Shown here: piece after piece, positions 35,522-43,678 of the stretch
How positions within the stretch are numbered: position 1 is the first letter of the stretch
Layout: each line of letters starts with the position of its first letter
DNA from: Nevskiaceae bacterium
Lineage (GTDB): Bacteria; Pseudomonadota; Gammaproteobacteria; Nevskiales; Nevskiaceae
DNA: 64,000 nt
NCBI GenBank assembly: GCA_008012115.1
Contig: SSEB01000001.1
Span: 1 to 64,000 of the forward strand
Reading direction: 5' to 3'
The notes under the pieces: generated by a model
The model's input: only the letters and a program-made list of their open reading frames with translations
The model's database searches: none
What the model was told of the DNA's origin: nothing
Translations under genes and position numbers: made by a program

Positions 35522-35635
35522 GCCACCCGCTCTTGCCGTTTTACCTGGGGAAAGTGTTATTAATTATTTATCGTATTTTAAATTGATAAATAAAATATAA
35601 CAGACCTGAAATCCAGAATGGCCAGAGCGGGTGGA
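35522..35635. repeat. 114-bp inverted-repeat element, copy 6
   Basis: Termini GCCACCCGCT (35522-35531) and AGCGGGTGGA (35626-35635); AT core 35556-35601 (GTTAT...ATAAC, C at index 16, G at index 29). CCTGGGGAAA is in the left arm at the same offset as in copy 1. It sits 95 bp beyond the pqiC stop, abutting the possible gene remnant. Confidence 0.96.
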
Positions 35636-35730
35636 TGGTTTTGAGGCGCGTCGCAGGCAAAAAGCCAACGGAATGTCTACCGGCGTCGGTGTGACGCCGG
35701 TGTCGAGGACGACTGGTGGACGCGGAGGTT

Positions 35731-36357
35731 TTACCCGCCGCCAGCGCTGCAGACCGGCGCCTTGCCGCTGGCCTGTGCGGCACGGATGCTGGCGGCGATG
35801 TCGCCGGCGATTTTCGCCAGCGCCTGCTGGTGGCCCTGGGCGAGTTCGGCGTAGCCCGGCGGCACGGTGACGTTGGCGCTGCTGCTGCACACCGGCGCTG
35901 CCGCGTCGTTGCCGAGGGCGCGCACGCTCCACAGGGCGTCGATGCGCGCGTAGGCGCCGGGCGCGGAGTCGAAGCGCTGCACGCGCAGGCTCACGCGGTA
36001 GGTTGGCGTGCTGCCGTCCTTGGCGAAGCCGGCGACGTCGCGCACGCCCAGCGCGTGCGTGAGTTGCCAGGACAGCGCACTGCGCAGCTCGTCCGGCAGC
36101 GGCGCGATCCAGCGGCGCGTGTCCACCGGCACGACTTCGCCGCTGCCGGTGCGCACCACCATCTGCGTCACGTCCACCTGCGCCGGCACGTCCACCGGCA
36201 TCACCTCGATCTGGTAGCGGAGATCGACGGCGGCCGGCGCGCCGCCCGGCGGCAGCAGCGTGTAGTAGCTCGTCGTCGGCGACGAGGCGCAGGCGCCCAG
36301 GGCGAGCGCCAGCAGCGGTGCCACGAGGCGGAGGGACGAAGGCAGGCGTGCGGTCAT
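35731..36357 (-). CDS. pqiC: PqiC-type envelope lipoprotein
   Basis: A 208-aa lipoprotein of the ABC-type transport auxiliary family. The lipobox is LGAC near residue 23, and SPTTSYYTLLPP is typical of PqiC. In E. coli PqiC is the outer-membrane ring that PqiB docks on for lipid passage. Its ATG overlaps the pqiB stop by 4 nt. Confidence 0.9.
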   Translation of the reverse strand: MTARLPSSLRLVAPLLALALGACASSPTTSYYTLLPPGGAPAAVDLRYQIEVMPVDVPAQVDVTQMVVRTGSGEVVPVDTRRWIAPLPDELRSALSWQLTHALGVRDVAGFAKDGSTPTYRVSLRVQRFDSAPGAYARIDALWSVRALGNDAAAPVCSSSANVTVPPGYAELAQGHQQALAKIAGDIAASIRAAQASGKAPVCSAGGG

Positions 36358-38009
36358 GGCGGGGTTCCCTTGCCGGCGTCGGCACCGGGTTCGACGGCGT
36401 CCGGCTTGCCGCGGATCAGCGATTCCGGGTGCTTCTCGAGATAGTCGGCCAGCGTGCGCAGTGAACGCGAGGTGGCGTTGACCTGCTCCAGCGTGCGGCC
36501 GAGGTTCTGCTGCAGCGGCGCATCGGGCGCGGCGAGGTTTTCGTTGAGCGATTGCAGGGTGCGCTGTGCGTTCTCCAGCATCTTGCGCGCCTGCGGACCG
36601 AGATCATGGTCGAGCTGCTGCAGCAGGCTGTCGGCGCTCTGCAGGGTGTTGTCGAGATTCTTGCTGATGCGGTCGTAGGGGATCGAATCCAGCTTGCGCA
36701 CGATGCTGAGGATCTGCGACTGCATTTCCTCGAGGCTGCCCGGCGCCGTCGGGATCACCAGCGGCGTCGCCGCAGGATCGAAGCTGGCCCGCTTGACGTT
36801 GGGCAGCAGGTCGAGCGCGACATACATCTGGCCGGTGAGCAGGTTGCCGGTGCGCATCTGGGCGCGCAGACCGCGCTCCACCAGCCGGCCGATCATGGTG
36901 GCGTGGCTGATGCCTTCCTTCTTTTCTTCCGCGAGCATTGCCTGCCGCGCCGGACCGAGACGGTCGGGATACAGGTCGGCCGAGACGGTGCTGTAGAAAG
37001 TCTGCGCGGCGGGGTCGAAATTGAGTTCGATCGCGCGCACCACGCCCAGCGACACGCCGCGGAAATCCACCGGCGAGCCGGGCGTGAGGCCGCGCGTGCT
37101 GCTCTCGAAGTTCATCACCACGGCTTCCGGCGGGCCGTCCGGCGGCGCCAGGCTGCTGGCCTGGTCGCCAAACAGCGTGAAGTCCGCATTCTCCGGCGCT
37201 GGTGCGCCCGGATGTTCCTCCGACAGCGGCTGGAAGGCGATGCCGCCGGCGAACACCGTCGCCAGCGATTGCGTGTTGAGCTTGAGGCCGGCGGCGTTGA
37301 GCGAGAGATCGACGCCGCTGGCGTTCCAGAAGCGTGCGTCGGTGGTGACGAAGCGGTCGTAGGGCGAATTGACGAACACCTGCAGGGTGACGTTGCGGCC
37401 GTCCTTGTCGAGGTCGTAGCTCAAGACGCGGCCGACCGCGATGCGGCGGTAATAGAGCGGCGAGCCGACACTGAGCGAGCCGGCGTCGGCGGTGTGCAGC
37501 AGAAAACTGCGGCCGCGCTGGTCGTGCGTCAGCGCCGGCGGTTTCTCCAGCCCGACGAAGCTTTTGCGCGAGTCGTCGGAGGTGCCGGCGTCGACGCCGA
37601 TATAGGCGCCGGAGAGCAGGGTGCTGATGCCGGAAACGCCACCCAGGCCGATGCGCGGACGCTCGATCCAGAAGCGGGTGTCATCGACGGCGATGCCGGA
37701 CGCGCTCTTGGCCAGGTCGACCTTGACGACGACGTGGCTGCGGTCCTCGCTGAGGTCGATGCGCCGCACCTTGCCGATCACCACGTCCTTGAAACGCACT
37801 TCGGTTTTTTCCGCCTCGATGCCTTCGGCGCTCTCGAAGGTGATCTCGATGCTGGGACCGGCGTTGAGCAGGCTGCGGATGGCCAGACCCATGCCGGCGA
37901 GCGCGGCGATCAGCGGCACCAGCCAGATCAGGGAAAGCGCGCCGCGGCGCGGCGTGCGCACCTGGGGTGGCGGCACGGCATCGGGCGCTGGGGGAGCGTC
38001 GTCGTTCAT
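36354..38009 (-). CDS. pqiB: MCE-domain intermembrane lipid transport protein PqiB
   Basis: A 551-aa protein. One N-terminal membrane helix (LSLIWLVPLIAALAGMGLAI) is followed by three MCE domains (starting near IEITFESAEGIEAEKTEVRF, YYRRIAVGRV and VDFRGVSLGVV) and a C-terminal coiled-coil. This is the PqiB architecture, which forms a periplasm-spanning tube. It overlaps both the upstream pqiA half and pqiC by 4 nt. Confidence 0.94.
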   Translation of the reverse strand: MNDDAPPAPDAVPPPQVRTPRRGALSLIWLVPLIAALAGMGLAIRSLLNAGPSIEITFESAEGIEAEKTEVRFKDVVIGKVRRIDLSEDRSHVVVKVDLAKSASGIAVDDTRFWIERPRIGLGGVSGISTLLSGAYIGVDAGTSDDSRKSFVGLEKPPALTHDQRGRSFLLHTADAGSLSVGSPLYYRRIAVGRVLSYDLDKDGRNVTLQVFVNSPYDRFVTTDARFWNASGVDLSLNAAGLKLNTQSLATVFAGGIAFQPLSEEHPGAPAPENADFTLFGDQASSLAPPDGPPEAVVMNFESSTRGLTPGSPVDFRGVSLGVVRAIELNFDPAAQTFYSTVSADLYPDRLGPARQAMLAEEKKEGISHATMIGRLVERGLRAQMRTGNLLTGQMYVALDLLPNVKRASFDPAATPLVIPTAPGSLEEMQSQILSIVRKLDSIPYDRISKNLDNTLQSADSLLQQLDHDLGPQARKMLENAQRTLQSLNENLAAPDAPLQQNLGRTLEQVNATSRSLRTLADYLEKHPESLIRGKPDAVEPGADAGKGTPP

Positions 38010-38635
38010 GGTCGGGCGGCGTCTCGGTCCGTCTGTTGGTCCCAGATCAGTCGCGGGTCAAAACTCATCGACGCCAGCATGGTCAGCACGACCACGGCAC
38101 AGAAAGCCACCACGCCGGCGCCGGCCTCGACCTGCGCGAACTTGCCAAAGTGTACCAGCGTCATCAGCAAGGCCACGACGAACACGTCCAGCATCGACCA
38201 GTGGCCGATGAATTCCAGTACGCGGTAAAGCTGCGTGCGCTCGCGCGGCGCCCAGGTGGAGCCGCTCTGCGCGGTCAGCAGCAGCAACGCCAGGCACACG
38301 ATCTTGACCAGCGGCACGACGATGCTGGCGACGAAAACGATGATGGCGAGATCCCAGGAGCCGTTCTTCCACAGCAGCACGACGCCGGAGAGGATGGTGG
38401 AGTGCTCCACGTTCAGCAGTTGCACCGTGTGCATGATCGGCAGCAGGTTGGCCGGCACGTACAGGATCGCCGCCGACAGCAGCAGGGCCCAGCTGCGCAC
38501 TAGGCTGTCGGGCTTGCGGCGGCGCAGGGGCGCATCGCAGCGCGGGCAGTGCTCCGCATGCTGGCGGGCTTGCAGCACCTTGCCGCAGGCGTCGCAGCCG
38601 ATCAGGCCCAGGTCGCAGGCGCGCGGCACGTTCAT
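38006..38635 (-). CDS. Paraquat-inducible protein A, second half
   Basis: A 209-aa membrane protein with a zinc-ribbon-like start (CDACGKVLQ...CPRCDAPL) and four hydrophobic helices; one PqiA domain. Together with the next gene it equals the two halves of the single E. coli PqiA (about 417 aa). Start MNVPRACD overlaps the preceding gene's stop by 4 nt. Confidence 0.88.
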   Translation of the reverse strand: MNVPRACDLGLIGCDACGKVLQARQHAEHCPRCDAPLRRRKPDSLVRSWALLLSAAILYVPANLLPIMHTVQLLNVEHSTILSGVVLLWKNGSWDLAIIVFVASIVVPLVKIVCLALLLLTAQSGSTWAPRERTQLYRVLEFIGHWSMLDVFVVALLMTLVHFGKFAQVEAGAGVVAFCAVVVLTMLASMSFDPRLIWDQQTDRDAARP

Positions 38636-39240
38636 TCGCCCAGCTCCGCGGCGCGGTCCCACAGTTCACGCAGGTCGAAACCGCCCAGAGCGGTGATCAG
38701 CAGCGTCAGCACGCCGAAGCCCCACAGGCCGGTCTCCGCGCTGACCGTGGCGACGCCCGCGAGCTTGACCACGGACACCAGCACGCCCAGCACGAACACC
38801 TCGACCATGCTCCAGGGCTGCATCTGGCGCAGCGCATGCATGGCGCCGGCAAAGGCCGGCGGTACGTGGCCAAGGCGCAGCGGCAGCAGCACGTAGAGAT
38901 AGAGCGCGATCTGCAGCAGCGGGAAGAAGAAGATCGACAGGGCCGAGACCACGGCGATCAGCCCGACTTTGGAGTCGAAGGTGATCAGGATGATGTTCCA
39001 CAGCGTGGTTTCGCGGGTGATGCCGCCCAGCTCGACTTGCATCAGGGGATAGGCGTTGGCGATCAGCAGCACGATCATCGCGGCGACGGCCAGGGCCAGC
39101 ATGGCGTCGAGGTCGAGGCTGCGGTTGCTGTACAGCACGGCGCCGCATTGCGTGCAGCAGGCGGTCTGGCCGTGGTGCAGGGGCATCCGGCGGTAGACGC
39201 TGTCGCAGTGCTCGCAGATCACCAGTGCCGTTGTGTCCAT
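38632..39240 (-). CDS. Paraquat-inducible protein A, first half
   Basis: A 202-aa membrane protein with CEHCDSVYRR...CCTQCGAVLY zinc-ribbon motifs and four helices (LALAVAAMIVLLIANAYPLM, VSALSIFFFPLLQIALYLYV); one PqiA domain. First gene of the four-gene pqi operon, in which every junction is a 4-nt overlap. Start MDTTALV is chosen; the ORF extension to 39336 is not supported. Confidence 0.88.
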   Translation of the reverse strand: MDTTALVICEHCDSVYRRMPLHHGQTACCTQCGAVLYSNRSLDLDAMLALAVAAMIVLLIANAYPLMQVELGGITRETTLWNIILITFDSKVGLIAVVSALSIFFFPLLQIALYLYVLLPLRLGHVPPAFAGAMHALRQMQPWSMVEVFVLGVLVSVVKLAGVATVSAETGLWGFGVLTLLITALGGFDLRELWDRAAELGE

Positions 39241-39486
39241 GCGTCGCGCGGGGTGGCGGACGGAATCGTCCCTGACGCGGGCGAGCCTATCAAAAATCGG
39301 CAGCCTGGGGAGAAACCCCCGAGAGCCGACCCGCAAAGCGTGAGGCGTTTCGCAACTTAAGAAAAATTTAGGCTTTTCCTAAGCCACAAATTAAGAACTC
39401 GCCGCCGCGGTCCGTCCTAGGCTGTGCGCCATCCGGTGAGCCATGGTTCCTGGGCCCTTTCGACACAACTTGAAGAGGATATTCCC

Positions 39487-40191
39487 ATGCAGGAAAGCAC
39501 CCCGCGTTACAACATCTACGCCGTGATCCACAAGGCGCTGCGCGCGATGATGGCCGACGCCCTGATCCGGGCCGGACGCACCGACTGGCAGGACGCCGCT
39601 GACCGCGGCGAAACGCTGGCGACGGTCCGCGGCCTGCTCGATTTCTGTGCCAGCCACCTCGAGCATGAGAACGACTTCGTGCACGCGGCGATGGAGGCGC
39701 GCCAGCCGGGTTCCAGCGCCGACGGCCAGGCCGACCACCGCGTGCATGTCAACGCCATCCGCGACCTGTGCGATCAGGCCGCCGCGGTCGAGGCTTTGCA
39801 GGGCGCCGACGCGGTCCGCGTCGGCGAGGCGCTGTACCGCAGCTTGGCAGTGTTCGTCGGCGAGAACTACGAGCACATGCATTTCGAGGAGACGCATAAC
39901 AACCAGGTGCTGTGGAGCCGCTACCAGGACCACGAGATCATGGCCATCGAGCACGCCATCCGCGCTTCGCTTCCGCCGCAGGAAAATGCCGTGGTGATGC
40001 GCTGGATGCTGCCCAACGTCAGCGCCCAGGAGCGTGCCCTGATCCTCTCGGACATGCGTGAGCAGGCGCCGCCGGAAGTGTTCCAGGGCGCGATGGGCCT
40101 GCTGCGGGTGCACCTGAGCGCAAGCGATTGGCAGAAGGCCGAGGCGGCCGTGCAGTCGGCAGGACCATCGCCGCTGGCTGCTGCGGCCTGA
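39487..40191 (+). CDS. Hemerythrin-like domain protein
   Basis: A 234-aa helical protein with His/Glu-rich spacing: VIHKALR near residue 14, HLEHENDFVHAAME, and NYEHMHFEETHNNQVLW, as expected for a di-iron hemerythrin-like bundle. It may sense or bind oxygen or NO; unproven. AGAGGA precedes ATG 39487. Its stop is adjacent to the convergent GAF gene stop with no gap. Confidence 0.78.
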   Translation: MQESTPRYNIYAVIHKALRAMMADALIRAGRTDWQDAADRGETLATVRGLLDFCASHLEHENDFVHAAMEARQPGSSADGQADHRVHVNAIRDLCDQAAAVEALQGADAVRVGEALYRSLAVFVGENYEHMHFEETHNNQVLWSRYQDHEIMAIEHAIRASLPPQENAVVMRWMLPNVSAQERALILSDMREQAPPEVFQGAMGLLRVHLSASDWQKAEAAVQSAGPSPLAAAA

Positions 40192-41535
40192 TCAGGCGCG
40201 GGGAATGTCGACCAGCCGCAGCGGCCGGCGCACGTCGAGACGAAAGCGTCCGCGGCCGATCTTGTGCAGGGCCAGCGCATCGCAGCGTTCGCCCAGGCGA
40301 CGGTTGAGCAGGGTCAGGCGTGCTTCGAGGTTGTCGGAGAAGTCCGGCAGTTTCAGCGCCGGGTCCAGCCGCAGCTCGCGGTTGCTGAACTCGTTGCGGC
40401 CGTCGCGCAGGTAGTCGCCGAGCATGCGCCACAGGATGCAGCCGGCGACGCCCTTAATCAGGTACTGGTCGCCTATGAAGATGCTGTCGTTCTCCGCGTA
40501 GCGGCGCACCAGCAGTTCGGCGCCGGTGGCCGGGGCGGGCGCCATCGGTGCGGCCGCGACCGGCTCCGGCTCGTCGGCCTCCTGCAGCAGGCGCGCCATC
40601 GCGCCGAGCTGCGCGGCGAGGGTGACGAGGGCGTCCTCGTCGTCATAGCCGTAGCGGTTGGCGTCTGGACTCTCGGCGTAGAGCACGCCGAGCAGCTCGC
40701 CGCCGGCGAGGATCGGCACCGCGAGCTGGCTCTGCGGCTCGGCGAGGCCGGGGAAGGGAATCTCGGTGCGCAGCAGCTCGTCGAAGCCGCTGCGCTGCAC
40801 GGTGTCGCGCACCGCACGGCTGTAGCCGTAGTCGTTGGTCATGTAGGCGATGCGGATCGGTGTGCGCTGCTGCGCGGCGACACCGATCACGCCTTCGCCG
40901 AAGGCGATTTCCGAACCGATCCCGGACTCGCGGTAGCCGGTGCTGGCGACGGTGTACAGCCGGCCGCGCGCGCGGTCGTGCACCAGCAGCAGGGCATGCG
41001 CAATACCGAAGCCCTGGCGCAGCTGTGCCAGCGTCTCGTCGAGCAGGCTGCCGAGATCGGTGCAGGCGGCCATGGCGGTGCTGGACTTGTTAAGCGCCGC
41101 GAGCAGGTTGCGGCGCGGTGGCGCCGGCAGAGGCGCGACGCCGTCCACCGTTTCGATGTCGAGCACGCGATAGACGTCCGATCCCCGCAGCCGGAAGATG
41201 CCGCTCATGCCGGTATGCGAGGCGATGCCGGCCAGTCGCGCCTTCATCCTCTCGAACAGCGGCCCTTCGTTCTCGGTGCGCAGGTACTGCAGCGACAGGC
41301 GGTAGCTTTCGCCCGTCTCGCCCTGGGTGACGTAGAGCAGTGCCCTGGGGCGTGCCAGGATGTTCTCGCGGGTCTTGTTGAAGAACTGGAAGGTGAGGGC
41401 GACGTGCTCGTCGTCGAGGTATTCCACCTGCGATACGAAGGTGACGTTGGGCGTGCCGTCGGCGGCGCAGGTGGCGATGCTGCTGGGGATGCCGCTGTCG
41501 AGGCAGTGGCGGATACGGTCGACGCTGGGTTTCAC
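40192..41535 (-). CDS. PPOX-GAF-winged-helix sensor protein
   Basis: A 447-aa multidomain protein. Residues 1-130 resemble a pyridoxamine-phosphate-oxidase-type FMN domain (IPSSIATCAADGTPNVTFVS). A GAF domain follows at ~150-330 (LLDETLAQLRQGFGIAHALLLV, FGEGVIGVAAQQRTPIRI). Residues ~360-440 look like a winged helix (FSNRELRLDPALKLPDFSDNLEARL). It is probably a redox or ligand-responsive regulator. Its ATG overlaps the upstream PPOX gene stop by 4 nt, so the two act together. Confidence 0.78.
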   Translation of the reverse strand: MKPSVDRIRHCLDSGIPSSIATCAADGTPNVTFVSQVEYLDDEHVALTFQFFNKTRENILARPRALLYVTQGETGESYRLSLQYLRTENEGPLFERMKARLAGIASHTGMSGIFRLRGSDVYRVLDIETVDGVAPLPAPPRRNLLAALNKSSTAMAACTDLGSLLDETLAQLRQGFGIAHALLLVHDRARGRLYTVASTGYRESGIGSEIAFGEGVIGVAAQQRTPIRIAYMTNDYGYSRAVRDTVQRSGFDELLRTEIPFPGLAEPQSQLAVPILAGGELLGVLYAESPDANRYGYDDEDALVTLAAQLGAMARLLQEADEPEPVAAAPMAPAPATGAELLVRRYAENDSIFIGDQYLIKGVAGCILWRMLGDYLRDGRNEFSNRELRLDPALKLPDFSDNLEARLTLLNRRLGERCDALALHKIGRGRFRLDVRRPLRLVDIPRA

Positions 41536-42023
41536 GTCAGCCTCGCTCCGGCCTTGGGCCCCGGTGTCTGCTGGTAGGCCGCCTCGGGCGTGAACTGCAC
41601 CGCGGCGACCGGCGTGGCGGCGCCCAGGAACACGGCACGGACCAGTTCCGCCGAAAAACCTAGTGGGGCGACTGCGCCCATGAACGCCTCGATATGGCGA
41701 CCAGCCAGGGCTTCGGCGCCCTCGGGGGTCGGGATCGGCCGCGCATCGCGGCCCTTGAGCTGCAGGGTGACGTGGGTCGCCGGTTCGTTGTAAACCACGG
41801 CGATGCGGCCGGTGGTGGCGATGTCGCGCAGCAGCGTCGTCGCCTGAAGGGCGTGGAAGACCAGAGTGACGCTGCGGCGGTCGGCCGAGACCTCGCAGCC
41901 GAGGCAGCGGGCCATCGACGGCAGGCCATCGACGCTGCTGGAGGAGGCGATCACGGAGTGGGGGCCGCAGACGAACGCGGCATGCTCTTCCGTCAGCGCG
42001 GCGCGGGTCTTTGGCGAGGGCAT
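41532..42023 (-). CDS. Pyridoxamine 5'-phosphate oxidase family protein
   Basis: A 163-aa split-barrel FMN-type protein. SVDGLPSMARCLGCEVSADRR and GRIAVVYNEPATHVTLQLKG match the general PPOX fold. The start is ATG 42023; the track's 42029 is a TTG. It is the first gene of a pair with the PPOX-GAF-wHTH protein. Substrate unknown. Confidence 0.75.
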   Translation of the reverse strand: MPSPKTRAALTEEHAAFVCGPHSVIASSSSVDGLPSMARCLGCEVSADRRSVTLVFHALQATTLLRDIATTGRIAVVYNEPATHVTLQLKGRDARPIPTPEGAEALAGRHIEAFMGAVAPLGFSAELVRAVFLGAATPVAAVQFTPEAAYQQTPGPKAGARLT

Positions 42024-42115
42024 GGGCAAATCATAACGAAATTTTTACGGCCGCCACCTGGGCGCCGGAAAGCACGACGCCGCCCGCAGGCGGCGTCGAC
42101 AAGACAACGGTGGCG

Positions 42116-43417
42116 CTACGGTGCCGGGATCGGCAGGCTGGCGAGATCGAGGTATTGTGGCGACGAGGTCAGGGGCAGGCTCATGCCGGCCCAGCCGATG
42201 ACGACATTGCGGGTGCTGCCGCCGATGTCGGTGACGGGGATCGTGGCATTGGCGCTGAAGCCGTTGAGCAAGGTGAGCGCATGGTTGGCAGCCAAGGTCC
42301 AGGCTACCGCCTTGTACTTGCCGGCGCTGTTGACCATCAGCAGCACGCAGTCCAGCGAGCCGCCGACCGCGACGCGCTGCACGATGCGATAACCCGACAG
42401 CTGAGTAGTCAGAGTTTTCAGCGCCTGATAAGCCGGTTTCGGGCTCAGGGTACTGGTGACGATGCCGAAATTCTGCTCGCTGTTGGTGGCGTCCGTGCCG
42501 TCGTTTTTCCAGTCGTACCAGATCGAGATCGGCACGTTGTTGAACAGGTTGATGAGCTGCATGCGCACCAGGAAGCTGGCCTGATCAGCCGTCGAGAGGC
42601 CGCCGAGAACGGTGGAGTAGCCCCACTCCCCACTGACGATGGGAATGGCGCCGCCGCTGCGGCCGGCGGGCGCCGACTGGTCGATCAGCCAGCGCAGGTA
42701 CTGGAACTCGCCGCTGACCGTTTCCGGCGTCGCGCCGCGGTAGGGGTGCACGCTGACGCCGTCGATGCAGTCGAGCACGCCGGAGCCGAGGAAGGGCGTG
42801 AGGAAGTTGTAGTCGATACCGGAGGTGACGCCGCCGATGACCGCAGCCGATGGCACGGCGCCGTGGATGGCGTCGCAGGTGGCCTTGGCCAGCGTGCTGT
42901 AGTCGGCGACGTTGGGCTGCGGTTTCCAGAAGGTGGCCAGATTCGGCTCGTTCCAGATTTCCCAGATTACGTTCTGCGACTGGAAGTGCAGTGCCGCAGC
43001 CCTGGCCCAGGCGGCAAAGGCGGCGACGCTTGAAGGGTTGCGCGGCGAATCGACGAAGACCGCGTGGGGCAGGCCGTTCTGCCACAACACCTCGACCTGC
43101 TCGTAGAGCGCATTGGAGTAGTCGAGGATGAAGTACGGCCGCATGCCGCGTTTGACGATGTTGGCGGCGAGCTCGTCGTAGGCCGACCAGTCGTAGACGC
43201 CTTTGACGTACTCGGTTGCGCTCCAGCTGAAGTCGGTGCGGACGATCTTGACTCCCGCCGCTGCCATCATGTCGAGATCTTGAGTGTTGCCTCGCGTGAA
43301 GTGGATGCTCAGGCCCGGGCTGTTGGCGATGCCCGGGGTCGGTAGCGACGCAGCGGGTGCCGCCAGCGGCGCGGCGAGGAGCAGGACCAGCGCGCAAATT
43401 CCATTTTTCAAAGCCAT
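42116..43417 (-). CDS. Secreted clan-A glycoside hydrolase
   Basis: A 433-aa exported (beta/alpha)8 enzyme. The signal peptide is cleaved near APAASLP, the acid/base Glu is in EIWNEPNLA and the nucleophile Glu in IVSGEWGYS, with SVHPYRG between them. A C-terminal ~100-residue beta-domain follows. This pattern fits GH5/GH39/GH51-type enzymes; the exact family and substrate are not decided by eye. Confidence 0.85.
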   Translation of the reverse strand: MALKNGICALVLLLAAPLAAPAASLPTPGIANSPGLSIHFTRGNTQDLDMMAAAGVKIVRTDFSWSATEYVKGVYDWSAYDELAANIVKRGMRPYFILDYSNALYEQVEVLWQNGLPHAVFVDSPRNPSSVAAFAAWARAAALHFQSQNVIWEIWNEPNLATFWKPQPNVADYSTLAKATCDAIHGAVPSAAVIGGVTSGIDYNFLTPFLGSGVLDCIDGVSVHPYRGATPETVSGEFQYLRWLIDQSAPAGRSGGAIPIVSGEWGYSTVLGGLSTADQASFLVRMQLINLFNNVPISIWYDWKNDGTDATNSEQNFGIVTSTLSPKPAYQALKTLTTQLSGYRIVQRVAVGGSLDCVLLMVNSAGKYKAVAWTLAANHALTLLNGFSANATIPVTDIGGSTRNVVIGWAGMSLPLTSSPQYLDLASLPIPAP

Positions 43418-43621
43418 GAATCGTTCCCTGTTTCTGATGGTGCCGAGGACGGAGCAAGTCCTGCGCCTGAATCTGGGTGCCAGAATACGGACGCGGGAGC
43501 GCGATGGCTGTAGGCAATTCCTACCGGGCGTGTACGCCGATCCACCCGCATGCGACCGCTGGTCGGTCGCGATCCCATCACCCGGCGCTGCAGCGGCGCC
43601 GGATTTCCAGCGCCGCGCATG

Positions 43622-43647
43622 AAAAAAGCCGGCCCTTGCGGGCCGGC
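43622..43647 (-). terminator. Intrinsic terminator of the P450 gene
   Basis: On the minus strand GCCGGCCC and GGGCCGGC form an 8-bp stem with a 4-nt loop, followed by T6, 32 bp after the P450 stop. Confidence 0.92.
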
Positions 43648-43678
43648 TCGGTACGCATCCGCTGCGACGCCGCGACGA

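Noticed and set aside
35636-35730. Upstream half of the gene remnant on the far side of repeat copy 6
   Set aside because: No frame there continues the remnant convincingly; the sequence looks like an untranslated tail of pqiC.
36552-38228. 558-aa plus-strand ORF opposite pqiB
   Set aside because: Shadow of a high-GC gene; pqiB has full MCE domains.
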